NCBI RefSeq assembly: GCF_018860245.1
Contig: NZ_JAHKPD010000004.1
Coordinates: forward strand, 1 to 51,894
Direction: 5' to 3'
Source: Pseudotamlana agarivorans
GTDB taxonomy: Bacteria > Bacteroidota > Bacteroidia > Flavobacteriales > Flavobacteriaceae
Length of the DNA: 51,894 nucleotides
Under the pieces are notes generated by a model. The model was not told the DNA's origin. It worked only from the letters and a program-made list of their open reading frames with translations, and made no database searches. This document shows, piece after piece, positions 31,933 through 42,600 of this stretch (position 1 is the first letter of the stretch; each line of letters opens with the position of its first letter). Position numbers and translations under genes: made by a program.

Positions 31933-33402
31933 ATGAAAAATTTCTCGTTAATATATATTGTTACTTTTTTCCTTTTTATTTTTTCGAATATAGTTCAAGG
32001 ACAAGTGGTAATCACTAAACCCAATTTGGTTAATTTTAATCAGGCTTGTGCTTATTCGGGTTATAATGAATATAATGTAAGTTTTTCATTTAGTCCAGAA
32101 GCAGAAATAACAGGGTCAAATCAATTTATTTTAGAACTTTCAGATGCCGATGGTAGTTTTGCTAATAGTCAAGTTGTTTATACGTCTAGCGCAGGTGCCA
32201 TAGTAACTTCTCCAGCTACTATTAAATTTTCAGTTCCAGAAACAGTTTCAGGTGAAAACTATAAAGTTAGAGTAAAAAGTACTTCCCCAGCAGCGACAAG
32301 TCAGGCTTCTAATGCATTTCCAGCATATTATAGACTTCAAAATAGTCCATTTACAATTAATAATTTAATAGCCTCTGCAAATTTCTGTTCTGGTGGAAGT
32401 TATCTTTTAACGATCGATAATCCTGGAGATGAAAATAACGACTCGCCTTTACAATACCCTTCTTTAACTTATAATTGGTATCGAGAAACAAGTGCTACAA
32501 CTAAAGAATTTGTGGCTAATGGTGAGAGTTTAGAAGTGACTAGTCCAGGAAAGTATTTTGTAGAAACCAATTATGGTACCTGTACTTCAAATTCTTATTC
32601 AAATAGAGTTACGGTTAATGAAATAGCAACAGGGGTTGTAGTGAGTGTAACCTCTAGTTTAGGAAATCCATATTGCATGAGTGACGGACCAACTACTTTA
32701 ACTGCTACTGAGGGTAATAGTTATCAATGGAGTAAAGATGGACTAATTATAGATACTGCAACTGATCAAACTTATACAACTAATGAATCTGGAGAATATA
32801 CAGTAAATGTAGATTTAGGCAGTTGTACTTCATCGGCATCCCTACTTTTAGATAATTCTGGATTTAATAGTAGTATTGAAGGTGTGAGTTTAGATGAAGA
32901 CAATATTTTAGAAGAAGAGGAATCTCTTATAGCTTCAATTGTAACAGATGCTACAAATCCAACTTATACGTGGTACAAAAATGATTCTCAAATTTCAGGA
33001 GAAATTAGCGATAGTTTATTTATAGATCAATTTGGAAACTATAGAGGAGTAGTGTCTCAACCATCATCATCAGGAAGTTGTATCGCATCTACAGAGTTTA
33101 CTTTTACAGTTTCCGGAGGTGAAAATTATTTTCCAGATGTTCCTGAAATCCCAAATATTGTGAGTCCAAATGGTGATGGTACTAATGATACGTGGATTGT
33201 ACCAAAAGAGTACGTATCAGGAACAGGTACTGAAGTTCTCATTATAAGTTCAATAGGAAAAGTCGTTTTTCAAAGTAAAGATTATTTGAATAATTGGCCA
33301 GAAGATACTCTTAATTTTGAGAATGTAAATCCGGTTTATTATTACATTATAACAAGTTCAGATGGCAGTACAAGAAAGGGTTCTATAACGGTAATAAAAT
33401 AA
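31933..33402 (+). CDS. sprC: SprC-like exported protein with T9SS type B sorting domain
   Basis: This is a 489-residue exported protein. I start it at the ATG at 31933, which gives a normal signal peptide (MKNFSLIYIVTFFLFIFSNI, ending in QGQ). The GTG at 31918 would add five residues before it. The middle is several Ig-like beta sandwiches with paired cysteines (TYNWYR, YQWSKDGLII, YTWYKNDSQI are typical Ig-like strands). The end, from NIVSPNGDGTNDTWIVP to STRKGSITVIK, is the gliding-motility-associated (type B) T9SS sorting domain. It is followed after one base by the PorP/SprF-like coiled-coil protein, then by the SprB-like giant. This order matches sprC-sprD-sprB-sprF of F. johnsoniae, where sprC is needed for colony spreading. 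The symbol rests on that synteny. Confidence 0.7.
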   Translation: MKNFSLIYIVTFFLFIFSNIVQGQVVITKPNLVNFNQACAYSGYNEYNVSFSFSPEAEITGSNQFILELSDADGSFANSQVVYTSSAGAIVTSPATIKFSVPETVSGENYKVRVKSTSPAATSQASNAFPAYYRLQNSPFTINNLIASANFCSGGSYLLTIDNPGDENNDSPLQYPSLTYNWYRETSATTKEFVANGESLEVTSPGKYFVETNYGTCTSNSYSNRVTVNEIATGVVVSVTSSLGNPYCMSDGPTTLTATEGNSYQWSKDGLIIDTATDQTYTTNESGEYTVNVDLGSCTSSASLLLDNSGFNSSIEGVSLDEDNILEEEESLIASIVTDATNPTYTWYKNDSQISGEISDSLFIDQFGNYRGVVSQPSSSGSCIASTEFTFTVSGGENYFPDVPEIPNIVSPNGDGTNDTWIVPKEYVSGTGTEVLIISSIGKVVFQSKDYLNNWPEDTLNFENVNPVYYYIITSSDGSTRKGSITVIK

Positions 33403-33403
33403 C

Positions 33404-36292
33404 ATGAAAAAATATTTATTCTATATTCTGTTGTTTTTTAGCACCATTTACCAATCTTCTGCACAGGATGATGGCGTTGTGGCTTTAAATATACCCGTTA
33501 GAAATTCATTAAAATTTAATAGAACATTTATAAATCCAACTTTTAGTTTTGTAAGAGAGGGGCATCGCTATGTTTCTTTCAATAATAAACGAGATTGGAC
33601 GCAATTTGAGAACGCACCACAAACATATTTATTTGGTTATTCTGGGCGTTTTAGAGAAAGTATTGGAGCTGGATTGAGTTTATTTCAGCAAAATTATGGG
33701 GCCTTAACAACATTTGGAGGTATGGCAAATTTCGCCTACAACGTGGTTGTTAACCGTTCAGGCAACTTGACCTTTGGAATGAACCTTGGATTTTATAGAA
33801 GTACTATTAATGATGGTGCTATTATTTCCAATACGCCAGATCCTTCATTAGACAATATACCTTCAAACTCAATTATTACCATTAATCCTGGGATTAATTA
33901 TGGTACAGAGTTTTTTGATTTTGGTGTTAGTTTAAATAATATTGTAGCTTATAATTTGACTTCAACGGCAATGATAGCCGAAAATCCGGAGCAGGGGATA
34001 CAGGTACATGGCATGTATACAGGCTATGTGAGTAGCTATGGTTATTTTAGAGATAGCAGATTTTCTACTTTGATACGTTCTGAATTTAAAAAAGAGCAAA
34101 TAGTATTTTCAGGACTTATGATGTTTACCGTTCCTAAGGGTTTTTGGGGGCAAGCCGGATATAACTCATTTTATGGATTGTCAGCTGGTATTGGCTTAAA
34201 TATTTCACCTCAAATTGCTATTGAATATAATTTTGAAAGAGCGGTAGGCGACATTTCCGCTTTAGGTAATTCACACGATATAACATTAGCATATAGATTT
34301 AAATCTAAGGACAATTATGATTACTTTGGTGATGAAGACGAGGAAGGATTATTTATCTCTGATAAGAAAAATAAAAACACTCGTAAAGTAACAAAAAGTG
34401 TCACACCGAAAAACTTACCTCGTAAGTCGGATCCTCTAGAAAAGAAACGAGCGGCAGAAGCTGCGGCTGCAGCAGCTTTGGCTGAAGAAAAAAGGGCATC
34501 AGAAGCTGCGGCTTTAAATGGTGTAGTCGAAGCAGATCGTTTAGCTGAAAAAGCTGAAGCTGACCGAATTGCAGCGGAAATACGTGCAAAGGAAGTCGAG
34601 AAAGAGGCCGTTTTAGAAGCAGAAAGACGACTTCAGGAAGAACAAGCGGCATTAGCCTTGGCTGAAGCAGAGCAATTAAGAAAAGCCGAAGAAGCACGAT
34701 TAGCAGAGGAGGCTAGAATAAAAGCAGAACAAGAAGCTGCTGCATTGGCAGAATCAGAGCGTTTAAGAAAAGAACAAGAAGCTTCTCGTTTAGCAGAAGA
34801 AAAACGACATCAGGAAGAACAAGCGGCATTAGCCTTGGCTGAAGCAGAGCAATTAAGAAAAGCCGAAGAAGCACGATTAGCAGAGGAGGCTAGAATAAAA
34901 GCAGAACAAGAAGCTGCTGAACTGGCAGAAGCAGAGCGTTTAAGAAAAGAACAAGAAGCTTCTCGTTTAGCAGAAGAAAAGCGACTTCAGGAAGAACAAG
35001 CGGCATTAGCCTTGGCAGAAGCAGAGCAATTAAGAAAAGCCGAAGAAGCACGAATAGCTGAAGAGGCTAGAATAAAAGCAGAACAAGAAGCGGCTGCATT
35101 AGCAGAAACAGAGCGTTTAAGAAAAGAACAAGAAGCTTCTCGTTTAGCAGAAGAAAAACGACTTCAGGAAGAACAAGCGGCATTGGCCTTAGCTGAAGCA
35201 GAGCAATTGAGAAAAGCCGAAGAAGCACGATTAGCAGAGGAGGCTAGAATAAAGGCAGAACAAGAAGCGGCTGAATTGGCAGAGGCGGAACGATTAAGAA
35301 AAGAACAAGAAGCTAATCAAATAAGTGAAGCTGAAAGACTTAAAAATGAAGAAGCGGCTGCATTAGCGGAAGCTGCCAGACTTAAGGCACAGAAAGAAGC
35401 AGACTTAAAAGCTATTGCTCCTACCGATGAAGCTACGAAAATGATGAATGATGTAGCCAGGTCTTTACACGAATCGAGTAAAGAGCAGCAAGAGCTTATA
35501 GATAAGTTAAAAGAAAAAGTTGCTATCAAGCAGCAGGATCTTGATGACTTAGTTGAAGAGAATAATTTAAGTGAGCAAGGTATTGTAAAAGCGCCTAAAG
35601 CCTTTAAGAGTATTTCGGCTGAAAATCGAGAACTAGAAGAGCTTACTAATGAGATAGACAATATAGTTGCCGCTCAAAATAATAAGATTCGTCGATTAGA
35701 TAGAATTTATAAAGAACGTTTAAGTGAAGTTCCTGATGCTAATGATGCCACAAACAAATTCTATAAACGTAGAATAGAAGAGTTGAAGACGCAACAAGTT
35801 GAAGTATTACAAATTAGAGAAGGATCGATCTTTAAAATTCAAGAATTAAAAGAAGAAATTAAAGAAGAAAGAAAACGTAGAATTAAACGAGCGCTTTATG
35901 ATAATGACGAGGAACGTTACCAAAAAGATAGGGCAGCACTCAATGTGATTAGGCAGAATACACCAGTAAGTTCACAACCATTAACAGCAGATGATTTTGA
36001 TTACGGAGAGGAGTTAAGTAATATTCAAATTGTTAAAGGGGTTAAAAATATTGAAGAAGGCTATTATATGGTCGTAGCCGTGCATTCAGACATTGATAAA
36101 AGAAATGAGTTTCTGAAAAAGGCAGTTGCTGCGGGGCAAAAGAATATTAATTTCTTCTTTGATGTGAATACGAGTAAGTACTATATTTATTATGAAAACT
36201 ATGACTCTATGGGGAACGCTCAGAATGCATTGAGAAATAAAGGAAATAAATCATTCAATGGTAAGATGTCTATTGTTAAAATAGAAAAATAG
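33404..36292 (+). CDS. sprD: SprD-like PorP/SprF-domain protein with long coiled coil and SPOR-like end
   Basis: This is a 962-residue protein with a signal peptide (ends in QSSAQ near residue 21). A PorP/SprF-type outer-membrane barrel (about 25-300) has FINPTFSFVREGHRYVSFNN and ends in DITLAYRFKSK. A long periplasmic coiled coil rich in Ala, Glu, Lys and Arg (about 345-660) includes four 59-residue tandem copies. Further coiled coil follows (670-850). The C-terminal domain (about 870-962: GYYMVVAVHSDIDKRNEFL ... KYYIYYENYDS) is SPOR-like and could bind peptidoglycan glycan chains. The layout suggests a barrel tethered to the wall. It is one base downstream of the sprC-like gene and closes that unit with a strong terminator. 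Synteny supports SprD, which in F. johnsoniae helps SprB function. Confidence 0.7.
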   Translation: MKKYLFYILLFFSTIYQSSAQDDGVVALNIPVRNSLKFNRTFINPTFSFVREGHRYVSFNNKRDWTQFENAPQTYLFGYSGRFRESIGAGLSLFQQNYGALTTFGGMANFAYNVVVNRSGNLTFGMNLGFYRSTINDGAIISNTPDPSLDNIPSNSIITINPGINYGTEFFDFGVSLNNIVAYNLTSTAMIAENPEQGIQVHGMYTGYVSSYGYFRDSRFSTLIRSEFKKEQIVFSGLMMFTVPKGFWGQAGYNSFYGLSAGIGLNISPQIAIEYNFERAVGDISALGNSHDITLAYRFKSKDNYDYFGDEDEEGLFISDKKNKNTRKVTKSVTPKNLPRKSDPLEKKRAAEAAAAAALAEEKRASEAAALNGVVEADRLAEKAEADRIAAEIRAKEVEKEAVLEAERRLQEEQAALALAEAEQLRKAEEARLAEEARIKAEQEAAALAESERLRKEQEASRLAEEKRHQEEQAALALAEAEQLRKAEEARLAEEARIKAEQEAAELAEAERLRKEQEASRLAEEKRLQEEQAALALAEAEQLRKAEEARIAEEARIKAEQEAAALAETERLRKEQEASRLAEEKRLQEEQAALALAEAEQLRKAEEARLAEEARIKAEQEAAELAEAERLRKEQEANQISEAERLKNEEAAALAEAARLKAQKEADLKAIAPTDEATKMMNDVARSLHESSKEQQELIDKLKEKVAIKQQDLDDLVEENNLSEQGIVKAPKAFKSISAENRELEELTNEIDNIVAAQNNKIRRLDRIYKERLSEVPDANDATNKFYKRRIEELKTQQVEVLQIREGSIFKIQELKEEIKEERKRRIKRALYDNDEERYQKDRAALNVIRQNTPVSSQPLTADDFDYGEELSNIQIVKGVKNIEEGYYMVVAVHSDIDKRNEFLKKAVAAGQKNINFFFDVNTSKYYIYYENYDSMGNAQNALRNKGNKSFNGKMSIVKIEK
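34628..35335 (+). repeat. Four tandem 177-base repeats inside the sprD-like gene
   Basis: Units begin at 34628, 34805, 34982 and 35159, each exactly 177 bases apart, and encode 59 residues starting R(L/H)QEEQAALALAEAEQL. They are nearly identical in DNA, with a few synonymous or conservative changes. The fourth breaks off after about 150 bases into a related but diverged end. All keep frame, so recombination between them would lengthen or shorten the coiled coil without a frameshift. Confidence 0.92.
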
Positions 36293-36317
36293 AGTTTTAA
36301 ATTATTAAATAAATCTT

Positions 36318-36350
36318 AAAAATATCGGCTTTCTAGCCGATATTTTTTTA
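36318..36350 (+). terminator. Strong terminator between the sprD-like and sprB-like genes
   Basis: A perfect 13-base stem, AAAAATATCGGCT (36318-36330) with AGCCGATATTTTT (36335-36347), has a four-base loop and a T run. It is one of the clearest terminators in the window. It separates sprC-sprD from sprB-sprF, so sprB should have its own promoter. Confidence 0.9.
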
Positions 36351-36683
36351 TGTTAATTTTTGAGATATTTTATTTTAAGATTTTAGATTGTTATAAATAC
36401 AAATTTCAAATTCCCACAAAAAGAAGGTTAAATCTTACACCAAATTCTAAATCCTATATTAAAGGTGTTATTTTATCGATAAAATGCATAATTTTATTGA
36501 AGTCTATGTTCTGTTCCGAAATATTTTACGATATTTATGACGTTAAAAACCGTTAAAAAACCAAAAAACACAGTTTAAATACATGTATTCATGCATTATA
36601 AGTGCCTGGAGCCATGATTAAACTAGGTTTATATTGTCTTATTCTTTGGAATAAAGCAAGTAAGCGCCCCAAACCTAACCAAC
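36351..36683. other. Leader region of the sprB-like gene, no gene seen
   Basis: This 333-base stretch should carry the promoter and 5' leader of the giant adhesin gene. No exact TTG-N19-TAnnTTTG is present. TATTCTTTG near 36641 has one base too many. ATACATGTAT near 36580 is a short palindrome. Short open frames here have flavobacterial-spacer composition and no recognisable product, so I do not call them. Confidence 0.55.
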
Positions 36684-39600
36684 ATGAAAAAAACTACTTT
36701 TTCTACATTTATACTTGTATTGCGTGCATTTTTGTCAAAATTGATGACTCCGCTTTGCGATATAAAAAAATGGAATATCACTTTCGTTTTATTGTTTTTT
36801 ATAACTCTTATTGGTCAAGAGGTAATTGCTCAGGTTGCTGTGCCATTTACCCCACGTGAATTAGCTCCAGGCGAGACTAGTATTCGTGTAAAAGGGGATA
36901 TTGCTTTAATTGGTAATAGTATTATTAAAGGGAAAGGAAGTACTTATGACCTCCCTTATAATGGGAGTACTAATAATAATAATGTTGATGCTGAATACAT
37001 AGATATAGATGGGGATTCTAGTACATTCAGCTCAAGTTCTGCAGGATTAAATACTAATATTACTTGTAAAAAAATAATTTATGCTGGTTTATATTGGGCT
37101 TCTGCTTACCCAAATGGTGTTGGTGACGGTTCAGCCTTCGGTGGAACAACACGTGAAGATGATTGGAATAAAATTAAATTCAAGTTGCCTACAGGTGCTT
37201 ATATTGATTTAGAAGCAACGGGAAGTGAGATTATTCTAGATGGTTTAAATGCCAATTATTTAACAGGAAGTGGTCCTGTGAAAGATGGGCCAATTGTATG
37301 CTATAAAAATGTTACTACTTTACTACAAGGGTTGGCTGACGCGGATGGAACTTATACGGTTGCAAACTTACGAGCTACTCAAGGAAAAAGAAATGGAGGT
37401 TGTGCCGGCGGATGGACGCTAGTGGTTATTTATGAAAGTCCAGATTTACCGAGTAAATTTATCTCAACTTTTGATGGGTATGCTGTAGTACAAAATTCTC
37501 AGGCTGATGTAGATATTGATATTTTAGGTTTTCAAACATTACCTTCTCCTTTGCCTGTTAATGCTAAAATTGGTGTAGCCTCTTTGGAAGGAGATGTTGG
37601 TATATCTGGTGATACGTTTCAATTTAAGGCAAACTCAAATTCTAATTTTACGCCACTATTTGATGCGTTAAATCCAAGTACTAATTTCTTTAATTCTAGA
37701 ATTACTAGCGATGGGGCCTATATGTTGGATAGGAACCCAAATAGTGAAAATTCATTAGGGTTCGATATTAAAAATATAGTATTACCAAATAACGGAAATG
37801 CCATTCTTCCAAATGATGAAACCGGTGGAACATTAAAGCTTACAACATCAGGTGATGGTATAGGTCCGTTTCTTACCACTTTTGCTGTTGATATTATTGA
37901 GCCAAAAGTGGTGTTAACTAAAGCCGTTCAGGATGATCAAGGTACAGATATCGGAGGTGGAATTGTTAATTTAGGTGACGACTTAAAATATGTTATCTCA
38001 ATAGAAAATATTGGTAATGATGATGCGAAGGATCTAACAATAAGAGATGCACTTCCTATAAATGTCGATTTTAATTATCCTGGGGATATAGATTTTGTTA
38101 CGCCGGGGATTACACATACCTACGACGCTGTAACAAACGAAATTGTTTTTACAGTACCTCAGAGTTTAGTAACCAAAAAGGAAGGTCCTACTGATATTGA
38201 TATTTCAGAAATCATTTTTAGTGTTAAGGTCGTTCAAACCTGTAATGAATTAAGTGATGCTTGTTCTAATATTATTCAAAATCAGGCTTTTGCAACCTAT
38301 AAAGGGGTCACAAATGATACCTATGAGATCACAGATGAACCAAGTTACGAGTTTAATGCTGGGAACAATTGTTTATTAGCTCCGCAAGCTACTAACTTTT
38401 TAGCAGATATTGATAACTGTATTTTTGAGGAGGATGTTATTTTATGTGGGGATCGTACAGAAATTATTGCTCCAGATGGTTACGATGCTTATTTATGGTC
38501 TACAGATCCAACTTTTAGCGATAGTAGCCAAGAGCTAGGAAGTGACCAAAATATATATGTAACTAATCCAGGGTCTTATTATGTTAGAAATTCGGCGATA
38601 GCACCTTGCCAGTCTACTGAAAAGAAATTTAACGTCGCATATTTTGGTGGTAATGTTGGTAATCCGGTGTCCTCATTTGCAGATGAAATCGTAATCTGTG
38701 GTAATGATGGATCTGAATTACCTAATTTCTACTTATGTGGTTTAAATGATGTTAGAAATATTCAAACCTCTTTAACAAATTACCAAAGTATAATTTGGGA
38801 AAAACTTAATGAAACAAGCTGTAATGCAGTTACACAAGTAAATTGTGCTAATACTGATCCTGGCTGTCAGTGGGATTTTTTATCATCTGGTCCTGATTTT
38901 GATTTGTCCCAATCTGGAGAATACCGATTAACTATTGAGTATGATGGTGGATGTTTTAATCAATTTTATTTTAATTCTTACACCAATTTATTAAACCCAA
39001 CTATTGAAACTCAGGATATTATTTGTAATACTAAAGGTGAAATTACGGTAAATAATATTCCTTCTGATTACGAGTTTAGTTATGATGGAGGAGCTTACAC
39101 TGATGAAAATAGTTATGAAGTAACAAGCCCAGGTTTTCATAATGTAAAAATTAAGCAAAAGGGTGTAAATGTGAACCCTTGTGTTTTTGAGTATGAAGTT
39201 TTAGTTGATGAATTTGAACCTACTTTAGAGGTTACTGCTTTTAACGCTACATGTTATGGAGACATAGATGGCCGGATAAAATTAAGTGTAAATGGTGGAA
39301 ATAATAATGATTACAGTTATCTGATAACGCAGGGATCGGATATTAAAGGAGATACGGGCTGGGTTTCAAATAAATCCCATGAATTCATAAATTTAACATC
39401 AGGAACATATGATATTAAAGTTTCATTGGAGGATGGTTGCGAGTTTACTGAAAGTGTTGATATTATTGCGCCAGATGATTTGGTGATAAGTGCTTCATCC
39501 TCACCAATAACTTGTGGAAATGGTGCTGTTAGTATAAGCGCTACGGGGGGTACCCTCGATTACTCGTTTGTTGATTTAAGTGAACCTCATAATATACAAG

Positions 39601-42600
39601 ATCATGGTGATTTTGTAGTAACCACAGCTGGAACCTATAATTACAGGGTAACAGATGTAAATGGTTGTATTAAAGATGTTAGTGTCGAGGTTGATGAATT
39701 AGCTCCACCAACTTTTTCAGTAGTTGGTTCAGATTTAAATTGTTACGGAGAAGTATCAGCTCAAATAGTATTCAATTTAACTAATGCTAATGGTTATACT
39801 ATTGAATATAGTATTGATAATGGAGCGAGTTATTCTAGTAATGCAACTTTTCCAAACTTAGCTGTAGGTACTTATCCTACTATGATTAAATATTCTTTAA
39901 ATGGTGTTGAATGTTTAAGTCCAGCAACAGATGTTATTATTGATGGACCAGACGACGCTTTAACAGCTTCAGCAGGGGTGTCAGAATTGGCAGGTTGCGG
40001 TGCTAATGGGGAAGGAACTTTAAGGATTACTAATCCGCAAGGTGGCGTTCCACCATATGAGTTTAGTTTTGATAATCAATCAACTTGGATTTCTTCAAAT
40101 AGTGCTGAAGTTTTACCAGGAACATACGATTTATATATTAGAGATTCCTCGGGATGTATTTTTCCAATGCCAGGAATTGTTCTTGATCAAGAACCTTTGC
40201 CTCCAACTATTGATGATAATATTGACCCACAATACAATTGTGACGGTACGGCAAATGCTACTGTTCAAGTAACCAACAATGGAGGTGCAAATTTTGAATA
40301 TACTTATTTACTTAATGGTATTGAAAATACAAATACTGCCGATCCAACTACGTTTTTAAATGTACCTAACGGAAACCATACTATAAGTGTAACTTACAAA
40401 CTTTTAGATGCACCTACATATAGTAATTTATTACTAGAAACTTTTGGTTCGGGTGACGATACAGAATCTCCAGGTATTAATACAGCATTTTATTGCTTTG
40501 AATATCAACAAGCTCCACCTTATTGTAAAGGGAGTCAAAACATTCAAGATGGAGATTACTCAGTAACTTCACACATTGAGTCGCCTTATGGGGACTGGAG
40601 TCAACCGGGAGATCATACGTCTAATAATACTGATCCTAACGGACGTGCTTTAGTCGTAAATATTGGTGATCAATTACCTGAAGATGATGTGCTTTACAAA
40701 AAGACGATTAATGATATTATTCCTAATCAACCTATTAATTTTGAGCTTTTTGTTTATAATTTGATGCAAAGTCATACAACGAAGTTCGATCCAAATTTAA
40801 CAATAGCCTTAGTGGATGCTTCAGGAACTGAAATTTCGAGCTTTGCCACTGGAGATGTGCCTAAAACTGAACGCTGGGAGAATTATCCCAAAACACCTAT
40901 AACATTAAATCCAGGGAATAATACAACTTTAGAATTTTTGGTACGCTCAACTGTGAGACAAACTAGCGGTAATGATGTAGCTATAGATGATATTAAAATA
41001 TATCAATTACCAATAAGCTGTATAGATCAAGTAGATTTCCCTATTATTATTGATGCTGATAGGGCATTTAGCGCAGATGCGGTAAGCGCAACTGATGTAA
41101 CTTGTAATGGAGCTGACGATGCAACGATAACCATTTCTGCTTCTAATTTTGACACCACTAACGGTTATCAATACTCTATCGATGGTGGAACAAATTGGAA
41201 TACAGTTACCACATCACCGTATGACATTACAGGTTTAGATGATAATGGCGGAAATCCATACAACGTACAAATTCGTTACGATGCTGTTTCAACAGGTTGT
41301 GAGGTTTCTATACCTCAAACGATTAGTGAGCCGAGTGAAATCCAGTTAAGTCTAACGCCCACGCAAGCAACCTGTACTACAGGAGCTAGTATAGAGGCAG
41401 TTGTTACAGGAGGAACACCGCCTTACACAATGGAGCTATTAGATACCGCGGGTGTAGTAGTAAATACTTTTCCTAATAGTGGCATTTTAAGTAATGTAGC
41501 TGTAGGAGATTATTCAGTGCGTGTAACAGACGCTAATAGTTGTACACCTACCGGAACGTTTGATGTAAAGATTGAATCTGTTGGTACACCGACTGCAGAT
41601 ATTGACATCACAAAGCCTTGTCTAGATTTAGGCACGGGAGCAACGATAAGAATTGACCCTATTGATGGTAAAAGACCATTCCGCTATAGATATGATAGTA
41701 CCAATGGTAACATAACTTACCAAGCAAGTCAAGAACTTACTGGTTTAGCTCCAGGTTCTTATGTGGTTTGGATGATTGATGCTAATAATTGTGAGGCGAA
41801 TTTAGGGACTCACATAATTGCTGGAGGAATAGGAGTTTCTGCACAATTAGATAAAGGACTAGATTGTTCTGCTTCACCAGATGCGGAAATTTCAGGGACA
41901 ATTACTGCTGGTTATGCGCCTTACACCGTGACATTAGCTCAAGGTACAGGAACTGTGAATTTAACGGGTTCAACATTTACTTTAGAAACGGCTAATGCTG
42001 GAACTTATCAATTTGAGGTAACCGATGCCGAAGGTTGTACAAGTTTATCTCCAGAGATTACAGTGAGCACCATTAGTAACCCAACGGCAACAACTACAGA
42101 TACCAACCCAAGTTGTTTTGGTGATACAAATGGTTCTGTGGTTATAAATGCGGTTGGAGGAGCAACGCCATATGAATACAGTTTTGATGGTAGCGTATTT
42201 ACAAATAATGCGAGTTACTCAGGCTTATCGGCTGGTGTAACATATAATTATAGTGTTCGTGATGCTAATCAATGTGAATTCTCTGGTGATATAACATTAA
42301 GTGAACCAACCGAATTAATAGTAAATGCAAGCGTTACAGATTTATCTTGTGATACAAGTAATGTAGAACAACCTGCGGTAGTAACTATTGATATACCTAC
42401 AACAGGAACTGCACCATACCAATATAGTTTTGATGGTACGAACTTTAGTAATACAAGAACCTTAGATGTTTTTGATGACGGAACAACACAAACTATTAAC
42501 TACTCGGTTAGAGATGCTAACGGATGTACATTAGGAGGTAGCGTGACAGTTGATCCTTTAGACTCACCTACAGATTTAAGCTTTTCCTCTAATGCATTAA

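Noticed and set aside
34401-34697. Antisense open frame within the sprD-like gene
   Set aside because: A shadow of the Ala/Glu/Lys-rich coiled-coil codons, Leu-rich and without any start context.
36350-36556. 68-codon open frame upstream of the sprB-like gene
   Set aside because: AT-rich spacer composition, starts inside the T run of a terminator, and no homology that I recognise.
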